Origin: Amycolatopsis lurida
GTDB taxonomy: Bacteria; Actinomycetota; Actinomycetes; Mycobacteriales; Pseudonocardiaceae
Reading direction: 5' to 3'
DNA: 64,000 bases
NCBI RefSeq assembly: GCF_900105055.1
Contig: NZ_FNTA01000003.1
Span: forward strand, 434,001-498,000
The position numbers and the translations under genes are program-made. Below, in pieces: positions 50,722-58,975 of this stretch. Below the pieces are notes generated by a model. It had not been told where the DNA came from, searched no databases, and saw only the letters and a program-made list of their open reading frames with translations. How positions within the stretch are numbered: the stretch's first letter is position 1; the number at the start of each line of letters is the position of its first letter.

Positions 50722-50818
50722 GGCGGACGACGCTATCGCTGCCCGGGGCCGTCGTCTCCCCGCCACGCCGGTCAAGCGGCCATCCGCCGCCCCGCCGACG
50801 TCGATCGCGGACTCGGGT

Positions 50819-51712
50819 TCACCGGCAGAACGACAGCATCGCGTCGACGAACGGAGTCCGCTCACCCCGCTCGAGCGGGCGCATCACGAACAGCGGCGCG
50901 AGCGCGACACACCACGCGCGCACTCGTCCGGCGTCGAAATCCGGCAGATGCGGCGCGATCGCGTCGAAGCCGTCTTCGAGCGTTCCGCCGTCGCGCATCG
51001 GCAACGTGACCCAGTCGGCCAGATCGAAGGACGGGTCGCCGACGCTCGGACGCGGGTCGATCGCGACCGCTCCCCGTCCGGGCCCGCCGTCGAGGACATT
51101 GCCCGGATGCAGGTCCCCGTGCACGATCGCGTTCCCTCCCCCGCCGGTCGCGAGTCCGAGTGCCCGCAGCCGCGCGCGATCGAGGGTCTCCAGCGAGAGC
51201 GTGGCCTCGGCCACCGAGCCGCGCAGCCCGCGCTCGGCGAGGTCGTACATGAAGGTGACACGGTCTTCCAGCGGCGGGAAATCCGACGGCGGGGGCACCG
51301 AGTGGATCTGGGCCAGCAGGTCGCCGACCTCGGCCCACGGGACGTTCGCCCCCGCCTCCAGCAGCTGCGTGCCGGGATCGATGCCCTCCAGCAGGATCAC
51401 CCCGGCGGCGAGTTCCGTATCGAGCACCTGCACGACCCGCGAGCAGCCGTCCCATGCCCGCAACGCGGCGGCTTCCGACGCGGCGATCGTGTGATCCGGG
51501 GTCAGCTTGAGGACCTTCGTCAGGCCGTCGTCCCCTTCGCAGATCAGGGTCCGGCCGGTGTTGCCCGGCTTCGCGTCGACGACGGTGAGACCCCACCGAG
51601 CGGCCAGCCGCTCCACAAGAGCGGGCAGCTCGTCACACCACGCCGCGACGTCCTCGCCGAATCGCTGGACCAGACGCGCACGCGCCTCGTCATCGATCAG
51701 AACAGCGGCCAC
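50819..51712 (-). CDS. aminoglycoside phosphotransferase, APH(6)/hydroxyurea kinase type
   Basis: 297 residues from the GTG at 51712. Kinase motifs: IVHGDLHPGNVLDGG (catalytic loop) and AVAIDPRPSVGDPSFDLADW (metal-binding). Streptomycin 6-kinase and hydroxyurea kinases share this group, but many actinobacterial members lack known resistance. It overlaps the SCO1664-like gene by 16 bp, so resistance is not its obvious role; the operon context hints at phosphorylation of a cell metabolite. Confidence 0.85.
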   Translation of the reverse strand: MAAVLIDDEARARLVQRFGEDVAAWCDELPALVERLAARWGLTVVDAKPGNTGRTLICEGDDGLTKVLKLTPDHTIAASEAAALRAWDGCSRVVQVLDTELAAGVILLEGIDPGTQLLEAGANVPWAEVGDLLAQIHSVPPPSDFPPLEDRVTFMYDLAERGLRGSVAEATLSLETLDRARLRALGLATGGGGNAIVHGDLHPGNVLDGGPGRGAVAIDPRPSVGDPSFDLADWVTLPMRDGGTLEDGFDAIAPHLPDFDAGRVRAWCVALAPLFVMRPLERGERTPFVDAMLSFCR

Positions 51713-52479
51713 GGGATGGCCCGCCAGTCGTCGCCGGGCTCGGGAAAGACCCCTTCCGCCAAAAGCAGATCGGTCCGTTCGGCCAGGGCGCGGATCTCGA
51801 AACCGGTGAGGTGCTCGCCGAGCGCGTCCCCGAGTTCGCCGTCCAGCCGCTCGCGGAGGCCGCGCAGCTTGCCGACCTCGGCATCGGTCAGCCGCTCACC
51901 GATCCAGCCCCAGAGCACCGTCCGCAACTTCGGGTCGGTGTGCAGGCAGATCCCGTGATCCACGCCGTAGATCCGGCCGTCGGCACCGGCGAGCACATGA
52001 CCGCCCTTGCGGTCGGTGTTGTTGACCACGATGTCGAGCACGGCAAGCTCCCGCATGCCCTGACGGTCCGCGTGCGCGAGCACCGCGGGTTCGCCGTCGC
52101 GATCGTGCGCGTGCAGCACCACACGCCAGCCTTCCGGCAGGCTCTCCGGCGACCGGACGTCGACGAGCTCCTCGTCGGTGGTCTCGATCCACAGCTGCAC
52201 CATGCCGGGCCCGAACGGCCCGTCACGCAGCACCGTGGGCGGGATCGCGCCCAATCCCGAGGCTTCGGCGACCATGGCCGTCGCGACCTCGCGGCCCGCG
52301 AGCGTCCCGTCCGGGAAGTCCCACAGCGGCCGCTCACCGGAAACCGGCTTGTACACGACGTTCCCGGTGACACCGTCGAGCTCGATCGAGCAAAAAAGCG
52401 TGACGTTGGAGGCGTCGACGAGCCTGCCTTCGACGTCGATCTTGCCGCGCGTCACCAGCTCCCGCGAAGACTCCTCCAC
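51697..52479 (-). CDS. SCO1664-family protein
   Basis: 260 residues from the GTG at 52479. Actinobacterial family resembling a PI3/4-kinase-like ATP-binding fold: ELAVLDIVVNNTDRKGGHVL and IYGVDHGICLHTD have the catalytic N-x-x-D-R and D-H-G residues, so kinase activity is likely. It usually co-occurs with DUF3090, which precedes it here by 4 bp. Role unknown. Confidence 0.88.
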   Translation of the reverse strand: MEESSRELVTRGKIDVEGRLVDASNVTLFCSIELDGVTGNVVYKPVSGERPLWDFPDGTLAGREVATAMVAEASGLGAIPPTVLRDGPFGPGMVQLWIETTDEELVDVRSPESLPEGWRVVLHAHDRDGEPAVLAHADRQGMRELAVLDIVVNNTDRKGGHVLAGADGRIYGVDHGICLHTDPKLRTVLWGWIGERLTDAEVGKLRGLRERLDGELGDALGEHLTGFEIRALAERTDLLLAEGVFPEPGDDWRAIPWPLF

Positions 52480-52483
52480 GTCG

Positions 52484-53059
52484 TCAGTCCTCGAGGACGT
52501 CGACGTCGCGCCGGTACCCGTTCTGGCGCGGGCAGATGTGACCCGCCGGGTCGAGCGGTTCCGCGCACAGCGGGCACGGCTTGCGGCCGGCGTTGACCAC
52601 CCGGTCCGCTCGTTCGGCGAACGCGCGCGCCGCGCCAGGACTCAGGAAGACGCGAACGGCGTCCGGCCCTTCTTCGGTGTCGTCCAGAACGACCGTTTCG
52701 TCCACCTCACCCTCCGTCATCGCGAGCAGCTCGATGACGACGGCCTTGCTCTCGGCGTCCCAGCCGAGTCCCATCGTGCCGACGCGGAACTCCTCCTCGA
52801 CCGGAACGGTCAGGGGGTCGACGTCGAGGAGCTCTTCGGGCGCGTCGTCGGGTACGTCCGCGCCGAACCTGCTGGCGACCTCTTCCAGCAGCGAGCCGAG
52901 CCTCTCGGCCAAGACCACCACCTGCTGTTTTTCGATCGTCACACTGATCGTGCGGACGTCCTCGGACGCCTGGAGATAGAACGTGCGGTCGCCGGGCTCA
53001 CCGACGGTTCCTGCGACGAACCGGTCGGGCTGGCGGAAGACGTGGATTACGCGAGACAT
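52484..53059 (-). CDS. DUF3090-family protein
   Basis: 191 residues from the ATG at 53059 (MSRVIHVFRQPDRFVAGTVG). Actinobacterial family with a C-terminal zinc-ribbon-like motif (CPLCAEPLDPAGHICPR). It is conserved with SCO1664-type proteins. Promoter probably in the 121-bp divergent gap. Confidence 0.9.
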   Translation of the reverse strand: MSRVIHVFRQPDRFVAGTVGEPGDRTFYLQASEDVRTISVTIEKQQVVVLAERLGSLLEEVASRFGADVPDDAPEELLDVDPLTVPVEEEFRVGTMGLGWDAESKAVVIELLAMTEGEVDETVVLDDTEEGPDAVRVFLSPGAARAFAERADRVVNAGRKPCPLCAEPLDPAGHICPRQNGYRRDVDVLED

Positions 53060-53180
53060 GGCACCTTTGACACTAGGCCACGGCCCCATGATCGGCATCC
53101 GCCGCCCCAAGGTTCAGCCCAGGGCGAAACCGCCGCGCCCCGGGCCGTCATGGGCAAAGGGCCGAACCTAGTCTTCAACC

Positions 53181-55121
53181 GTGGTTGAGATCGCCCCTTA
53201 CGGCACCTGGACGTCTCCCCTGTCGGCCGCCGCCGTCGCGGCCTCGGGAGTCAGCGCGCAATGGCTCGACACCGTCGGAAACGAGGTCTGGTGGGCCGAA
53301 GCGAGAACCGGCGAAGGCGGCCGCGTGACGCTCGTGCGGTCTCGCGCCGACGGCACGGTTGAAGACGTCCTTCCCGCTCCATGGAGCGCCCGGAACCGCG
53401 TCCACGAATACGGCGGCCGCCCCTGGCTCGTCCTCGACGACGTCCTGGTCTTCACCCACTGGGCGGACCAGCGCGTCTACCGCCGCGACCTGACCACCGG
53501 AGAGACGACCCCGCTGACCCCGGAACCGGCGACCCGGCACCAGATCCGCTACAGCGACCTACGACCCGGCCGCACCGGCGAAGTGTGGCTGGTCCGCGAG
53601 CGCAGCATCGGCCCCCGGCGCGTCGACATCGCCCGCGATCTCCTCGCGGTTCCCCTCGACGGCGGCCCGGAACGAGTCCTGACGGCGAGCCATCACTTCC
53701 TCACCTCGCCGCAACTCTCGCCCGACGGCACGCGCGCGGCGTGGATCGGCTGGAACCACCCCGCGATGCCTTGGGACGGCACCGAACTGTGCATCGCCGA
53801 ACTCGACGAGGACGGGACGTTCGGGCCACACCGAGTGCTCGCCGGCGCGGCCGACATCTCCGTCTGCCAGGTCGAATGGGAGTCGGCCGACAGCCTGCTG
53901 GCGTTGCTCGACCCGGACGGCTGGTGGAATCTGCACCGCGTCGGGCTCGACGGCGACATCACGAACCTCGCCCCGGTCGAGCAGGAGATCGGCGGCGCAC
54001 AGTGGAAACTCGGCACGCGCTGGTTCACCCCGCTTGGCGACGGCAGGTTCGCCGTCATCGCGTCGGGCAAGCTCGCCATCCTCGACGAAGCGACGCGGGA
54101 AGTGACCCCGGTGACGGCGGCCGCCGACCTGACCGCGTGGTCCACCAACGGTTTCGCCGCCCACGAAGGCGGCATCGCCGGCGTCGCGGCGGGCCCGAAG
54201 CGTGAAGGGACCGTCGTGAAAGTCGGCCTCGACGACGGGACGGTGACCGAACTCGCCGCGGCACCCGAACCGCCGTCGCCCGCCTACCTGTCGCCCCCCG
54301 TGGAACGGACCTTCAAAACCGAAGACGGCGAACGGATCCCCGCCTTCGTCCATCTCCCCGCGAACGCCGACTTCGCCGCGCCGGACGGCGAACTGCCTCC
54401 ACTGCTCGTGTACCCGCACGGCGGGCCGACCGGCCGGGACAGCGCGGTGCTCGACTACGAGATCGCCTACTTCACCAGCCGCGGCATCGCGGTCGTCACG
54501 GTCAACTACGGCGGCTCGACCGGCTACGGACGCGCCTATCGGGAACGGCTGCGGGAACAGTGGGGCATCGTCGACGTGGCCGACTGTGTCACCGTCGCCG
54601 AAGCCCTCGCCGCCGAAGGCACCGTCGACGCCGACAGACTCGCCATCCGCGGCGGCAGCGCGGGCGGGTACACCTCCGCCGCCTCGCTGACCACCACCAC
54701 GACCTACCGCGCGGGCACCGTGATGTACCCGATCCTCGACCTCACCCAGTGGACCGGCGACGGCGGCGAGACGCACGACTTCGAGTCCCGCTACCTCGAC
54801 GGGCTGATCGGACCGCTGCCCGACGCCGAGCAGCGCTACCGGGACCGATCACCGATCAACAACGCCGGCACCCTCGCCGGCCCACTACTGTTCCTGCAAG
54901 GCCTCGAAGACGAGATCTGCCCGCCCGAGCAGGCGGACCGGTTCGTCGCCGGGCTGGAAGGGCGCGGCATCGAGCACGCCTACCTGAGGTTCGAAGGCGA
55001 GCAGCACGGATTCCGGAAGGCGGAGACGATCGTGGCCGCGCTCGAAGCGGAGTTGTCGTTCTACGGCCAGGTCTTCGGCTTCGAGACACCCGGCGTGCCG
55101 AAGCTCCGGTTGAGCCGGTGA
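53181..55121 (+). CDS. S9-family peptidase (prolyl oligopeptidase-like)
   Basis: 646 residues from the GTG at 53181. A TAGTCT hexamer about 7-12 bp upstream, with no ribosome site, indicates a leaderless mRNA. A beta-propeller (about 1-370; LSPDGTRAAWIGW) precedes an alpha/beta hydrolase domain with the nucleophile serine in RGGSAGGYTSAAS, the aspartate in LEDEICPPEQAD and the histidine in EGEQHGFRKAET. Cleaves peptides, acyl-peptides or dipeptides. No signal peptide, so it acts inside. Overlaps the next gene as GTGA. Confidence 0.92.
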   Translation: MVEIAPYGTWTSPLSAAAVAASGVSAQWLDTVGNEVWWAEARTGEGGRVTLVRSRADGTVEDVLPAPWSARNRVHEYGGRPWLVLDDVLVFTHWADQRVYRRDLTTGETTPLTPEPATRHQIRYSDLRPGRTGEVWLVRERSIGPRRVDIARDLLAVPLDGGPERVLTASHHFLTSPQLSPDGTRAAWIGWNHPAMPWDGTELCIAELDEDGTFGPHRVLAGAADISVCQVEWESADSLLALLDPDGWWNLHRVGLDGDITNLAPVEQEIGGAQWKLGTRWFTPLGDGRFAVIASGKLAILDEATREVTPVTAAADLTAWSTNGFAAHEGGIAGVAAGPKREGTVVKVGLDDGTVTELAAAPEPPSPAYLSPPVERTFKTEDGERIPAFVHLPANADFAAPDGELPPLLVYPHGGPTGRDSAVLDYEIAYFTSRGIAVVTVNYGGSTGYGRAYRERLREQWGIVDVADCVTVAEALAAEGTVDADRLAIRGGSAGGYTSAASLTTTTTYRAGTVMYPILDLTQWTGDGGETHDFESRYLDGLIGPLPDAEQRYRDRSPINNAGTLAGPLLFLQGLEDEICPPEQADRFVAGLEGRGIEHAYLRFEGEQHGFRKAETIVAALEAELSFYGQVFGFETPGVPKLRLSR

Positions 55122-56005
55122 GGCCACCGAAGACGCGCCCGGGTGACACGCTCGCCTTGGTCGCCCCGGCGGGACCGGTCCCGCCGGACCTCGTCGAGAA
55201 GGCCCTGCCGGTACTCCGCGGCTGGGGCGTCGAAGTCCACGTCGGCGACTGCGTCCACGCCACCGCTACCGGTTATCTGTCCGCCTCCGACGAGGCGCGG
55301 GCCGCCGAGTTCACCCGCGCCTGGCTGGACCCGCGAGTCACGTGCGTCCTCGCCGCCCGCGGCGGTTACGGTTCGCAGCGGATGCTCGACCTGCTCGACT
55401 GGACGGCACTGAAGGCGGCCGGGCCCAAGACGTTCGCCGGATCGAGCGACATCACGGCACTGCACCGGGCGGTGAACGTCCACTTGGGACTGGAGACGCT
55501 GTTCTCCCCCATGCCCGCGACCACCCTGTTCGACGCGGTGGCCGCCGAACACCTGCGGCTGTCGTTGTTCGAACCGGACAGCGTGCGGCTGATCGCCTCA
55601 CCGACGGCGTCGCCACTGGTGCCGGGCACCGCGACCGGGACACTCATCGGCGGCAACCTCGCCCTGCTGACCACGGGCCTCGGCGGCGCCGAGCAAGGCT
55701 CAGGGCGTGACGCGCTCGTGCTGCTGGAGGACGTCACCGAGAGCCTCTACCGGATCGACCGGATGCTGACCCAGCTACTGCGTTCCGGCTGGCTCGACGG
55801 CGTTCGCGGCTTCGTGCTGGGCTCGTGGAAGTCCTGCGGCGACCCGGACGCGATCCGAGCCCTGATGCTCGACCGCCTCGGCTCGCTCGGCGTGCCGATC
55901 GCCTGGGACTTCGGCGTCGGGCATGTCCCGGCGTCGCCGACCATCCCCCTCGGCGCGCGGGCCACTCTCGACGCCGACGCGGGCACCCTCCTGATTTTGC
56001 CGTAA
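55118..56005 (+). CDS. LD-carboxypeptidase (peptidase S66)
   Basis: 295 residues from the GTG at 55118. Serine in FAGSSDITALHRA, glutamate in LLEDVTESLYRID and histidine in FGVGHVPASP form the catalytic triad. Releases D-alanine from murein tetrapeptides, or cleaves similar peptides such as microcin C. Coupled with the S9 peptidase, it may serve peptide turnover or wall recycling. Confidence 0.9.
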   Translation: MRPPKTRPGDTLALVAPAGPVPPDLVEKALPVLRGWGVEVHVGDCVHATATGYLSASDEARAAEFTRAWLDPRVTCVLAARGGYGSQRMLDLLDWTALKAAGPKTFAGSSDITALHRAVNVHLGLETLFSPMPATTLFDAVAAEHLRLSLFEPDSVRLIASPTASPLVPGTATGTLIGGNLALLTTGLGGAEQGSGRDALVLLEDVTESLYRIDRMLTQLLRSGWLDGVRGFVLGSWKSCGDPDAIRALMLDRLGSLGVPIAWDFGVGHVPASPTIPLGARATLDADAGTLLILP

Positions 56006-56053
56006 CAGCAACAGGACTTGCGAAACCGGCCGAGGCGGAGGCATCTTGCGGTC

Positions 56054-56680
56054 ATGGATTCCACACGGCAGTTCTGGGAAGACTTCTACCGGGACAAGGA
56101 TCAGGTCTGGAGCGGGAAGGCGAACCCGATCCTGGTGAACGAGGTCGCCGCGCTCACGCCGGGGACGGCACTCGATCTCGGCTGCGGCGAGGGCGGCGAC
56201 GCCATCTGGCTCACCCAACAGGGTTGGCGCGTCACCGCCGTCGACATCTCGGAGGTCGCGCTCAAGCGCGCCGCCGAGCACGCGGCCCAGGCCGGCGCAG
56301 AGGGCATCGTCTGGGAACGCCACGACCTGGCGAAATCGTTCCCGGAAGGACGCTTCAACCTTGTCTCCGCACAGTTCTTCCACTCCCCCGTCGCCGAGGA
56401 CGGCGAGCGGGACAAGGCACTCCGCCGCGCCGCCGAAGCCGTCGCCCCGGGCGGCACCCTGGTGGTGGCCGGCCACGCGGGCTGGCCGACGTGGATGGAA
56501 GAGCCGCCGCACAAGGACGTCCACTTCCCGACGACGGCCGAGGTCCTCGAAACGCTGGCACTGGCCGACGGTGAATGGACAGTGGAGCGACAGGACCTGA
56601 TCGCCCATGACTTCCCTGGACCGGAGGGGCAGCAGGGAACGCGTTCGGACAACGTGCTCCGCGTGCGACACTCGGGCTAG
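56054..56680 (+). CDS. class I SAM-dependent methyltransferase
   Basis: 208 residues. SAM motif I ALDLGCGEGGDAIWLTQQGW, motif II VTAVDISEVALKRA, and motif ERHDLAKSF. The group includes thiopurine S-methyltransferase- and tellurite-resistance-like enzymes. Acceptor substrate unknown. A GGAGG lies about 14 bp before the ATG, so the start is moderately sure. Confidence 0.9.
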   Translation: MDSTRQFWEDFYRDKDQVWSGKANPILVNEVAALTPGTALDLGCGEGGDAIWLTQQGWRVTAVDISEVALKRAAEHAAQAGAEGIVWERHDLAKSFPEGRFNLVSAQFFHSPVAEDGERDKALRRAAEAVAPGGTLVVAGHAGWPTWMEEPPHKDVHFPTTAEVLETLALADGEWTVERQDLIAHDFPGPEGQQGTRSDNVLRVRHSG

Positions 56681-56803
56681 GCGGTGTCCTGTGAGTCTGT
56701 TCGATGGGCTTCGTGATCCAGGTGGTTCCTGGCGGTCCGGGCGGCCTGGGCGCGGAGACCGTGAACATGACTTCCAGGACGCTGCCTGGGTACCGTCATC
56801 GGC

Positions 56804-57220
56804 ATGCGGATGACGCCTGCCGAAGCCCGGTCACGATTCGAAGGCGAGCGGGTTGCAAGGCTGGCTACGACGGGTTCGGACGGCGTGCCCCACGTGGTGC
56901 CGGTGACGTTCGTTCTCGAAGGCGATTCGGTGGCGTTCGCGATCGACCACAAACCCAAGAGCACGACGGCGTTGCGGCGGCTGAAGAACATCGCGGAGAA
57001 CCCGCTGGTCAGTTTTCTGACTGACCACTACGCCGAGGACTGGGCCGAACTGTGGTGGGCTCGGGCGGACGGTGTCGCCCGGGTGCTGACCGATCCCGAC
57101 GAGCAGGCGCTGCCGGTGCGGCTACTGCGGGAGAAGTATCCGCAGTACGAGGCGCAGCCTCCCCCGCATGCCGTGGTGACCACGCTCGTTCACGCATGGA
57201 GCGGGTGGCGCGCTTCATGA
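56804..57220 (+). CDS. PPOX-class F420-dependent oxidoreductase-like protein
   Basis: 138 residues from the ATG at 56804 (a second ATG is two codons later). Split beta-barrel with ARLATTGSDGVPHVVPVTFV and HYAEDWAELWWARADGVARV, typical of the TIGR03668-type actinobacterial proteins. F420 is the expected cofactor in these hosts, but the sequence alone does not show it. A hairpin follows the stop. Confidence 0.88.
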   Translation: MRMTPAEARSRFEGERVARLATTGSDGVPHVVPVTFVLEGDSVAFAIDHKPKSTTALRRLKNIAENPLVSFLTDHYAEDWAELWWARADGVARVLTDPDEQALPVRLLREKYPQYEAQPPPHAVVTTLVHAWSGWRAS

Positions 57221-57226
57221 GCTTTT

Positions 57227-57262
57227 TTTGGCTTTGTTGTCGTTCACGGCAACAAAGCCAAA
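57227..57262 (+). terminator. hairpin after the PPOX-like gene
   Basis: TTTGGCTTTGTTG and CAACAAAGCCAAA form a perfect 13-bp stem, seven bases after the stop at 57220. A GTATA/TATAC dyad (57271-57286) follows. The stem is AT-rich for this genome, which suggests a horizontally acquired segment or a regulatory site. Confidence 0.6.
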
Positions 57263-57306
57263 GCCATGCCGTATAGGTCGTTATACACTTAGGTGATCGA
57301 GTGAAG

Positions 57307-57359
57307 TCCGTGAAGGCCTCCTTGAGGGACGCTGGGTCCCTCAAGGAGGCCTTCACGGA
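57307..57359. repeat. 24-bp-arm palindrome of the AAGGCCTCCTT family
   Basis: Perfect arms at 57307-57330 and 57336-57359 around GCTGG. The core TGAAGGCCTCCTT also appears at about 47774, and AAGGAGGCCTTCG at about 19941. Near-identical repeats with this core recur in the intergenic space here and probably act as bidirectional terminators. Confidence 0.8.
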
Positions 57360-57398
57360 ACCGCTTAAGACGCCTCAGGAGGCCTTCGCGTACTCAAA

Positions 57399-58961
57399 TC
57401 AGGACGAGCGAGGAGCCTCGGCAGGCAGGAACTGCTCCACCGGCTTCCCCCGCCAAGCGGCGACGATCCCGAGCGGATCCGGCCTCAGCAGCGACGCGGC
57501 CGCGTAGACGCTCGCCGCGACGACGCCGGCCATGAACCACCAGTCGTACAGCGCCTGCTCCCCCGTCGGGTAGTAGACCAGTGTCACGAACACCGACACC
57601 GCGACGACGACCGCGAGGTTCCGGCGTCGCCATTCGAACGCGGAAAGAACAACGAAACCCCAGGTCAGGTACCACGGCAGCGAGGGCGGCGGGACGATCG
57701 CGCCGGCCAGCAGCACGATCGCCATCCGGTGGATCGCCGGGTAGCCGCCGTCGCGGGCGAGCCACCACTGCCAGCCGGCGAAGACGAACAGGCCGACCAT
57801 CGCGATCGCCCGGAACACGGTGACGAACGGCGAGACCTCGACGTCGATCACCAGGTTCACCAGCGAGTAGAAGATCTCGCCGATCCCGGTCGGGAAGTTC
57901 ATCCAGTTCGCGATCAGCGTCGGCGCCTTGAGGCCGGTCAGCCAGCCGAGATTGACCGAACCGAGCGACAGCCAGGTCCCCGCGACGAACACCGGCAGGA
58001 AGATCCCGACCGACGCGGCGCCCGCGCGGAAGAAGTTGACCACCTTCCGGTCGCCGGGCAGGTGGTTCGCCCACACCCAGACCAGGAACGGCAGCGCCCA
58101 CGCCGCGGTGGGTTTGATCAGCATGCCGATGGTGACCAGGACGATCGCGACGACGTGCTTGCGCTCCAGCGCGGCCAGCACGCCGACGGTGAGGAAGCCC
58201 AGCATCAGCAGGTCGTTGTGCGGTCCGCCGACGAGGTGGATCACCGTCATCGGGCTGGCGATGGCGAGCCACAACGTGATCGGCAGCTTGCCGCCGAGGT
58301 GCTTGACCAGCCGCGGCAGCGACCACAGCATCCCGATCAGGCCGATCATCAGCACCAGCCGGGTCGCGATGACACCGGCGATCATGTCGTTGCCGGTGAC
58401 CGAGACGATCCCCTTGGCGACCAGCAGGAACAGCGGGCCGTACGGCGCGGGCGTGGTCTGCCACAGCGGATGGACGTTCTGCACGACGTCCGGCAGCACG
58501 GTCAGTTCGGCCGGGCCGTTGGCGTACGGGTCGAGACCGTGCAACAGCTGCGCACCCTGCGCGAGGTAGGAGAAGACGTCGCGGGTGAACAGCGGCGGCG
58601 AGACCAGCAGCGGCGCCATCCAGCAGGCGGCGGCGATGACGATCGGACGGCTGCCGATCCGGCCCGCGAGCGCGTAGCGGCCCAAACGGACCCACGCCCA
58701 GATGATCAGCGCGAAGCCCGTGTAGAGCATCACGTTGGCCAGGATGCGGCCATGGCCGTAGCGGATCCACGACAGCGGTCCGTGCCCCAGGATCGGGTCA
58801 CGGACGAGGGTGCCACCGGCACCGAGCGCCGCCAGCATCAGCAGCGTGCTTCCTATGGTTCCCATCGCGATGGTGCGGTACGGGAACCGGGAAGGCACCC
58901 GGAGCCGCTCGCCGAGGGAACCGGCCGAGGGCGTCTGCTGGGGGTCTGTAGTGGTCGCCAT
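57399..58961 (-). CDS. mptB: alpha-1,6-mannopyranosyltransferase MptB-like
   Basis: 520 residues, about 13 transmembrane helices, GT-C fold. The first outer loop has the TRDVFSYLAQGAQLLHGLDP stretch with the D-x-x-x-Y catalytic signature of polyprenyl-phosphomannose-dependent mannosyltransferases such as MptA/MptB. In mycolic-type actinobacteria MptB starts the mannan core of lipomannan/lipoarabinomannan; in Amycolatopsis-like bacteria a similar lipomannan is expected. Predicted to use decaprenyl-phosphate mannose on the outer face of the membrane. Confidence 0.92.
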   Translation of the reverse strand: MATTTDPQQTPSAGSLGERLRVPSRFPYRTIAMGTIGSTLLMLAALGAGGTLVRDPILGHGPLSWIRYGHGRILANVMLYTGFALIIWAWVRLGRYALAGRIGSRPIVIAAACWMAPLLVSPPLFTRDVFSYLAQGAQLLHGLDPYANGPAELTVLPDVVQNVHPLWQTTPAPYGPLFLLVAKGIVSVTGNDMIAGVIATRLVLMIGLIGMLWSLPRLVKHLGGKLPITLWLAIASPMTVIHLVGGPHNDLLMLGFLTVGVLAALERKHVVAIVLVTIGMLIKPTAAWALPFLVWVWANHLPGDRKVVNFFRAGAASVGIFLPVFVAGTWLSLGSVNLGWLTGLKAPTLIANWMNFPTGIGEIFYSLVNLVIDVEVSPFVTVFRAIAMVGLFVFAGWQWWLARDGGYPAIHRMAIVLLAGAIVPPPSLPWYLTWGFVVLSAFEWRRRNLAVVVAVSVFVTLVYYPTGEQALYDWWFMAGVVAASVYAAASLLRPDPLGIVAAWRGKPVEQFLPAEAPRSS

Positions 58962-58975
58962 TTCGAGATTGGAGG

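Noticed and set aside
50819..51712. A genuine antibiotic resistance gene for streptomycin.
   Set aside because: Family resemblance only; the operon context is conserved housekeeping genes with no antibiotic cluster.
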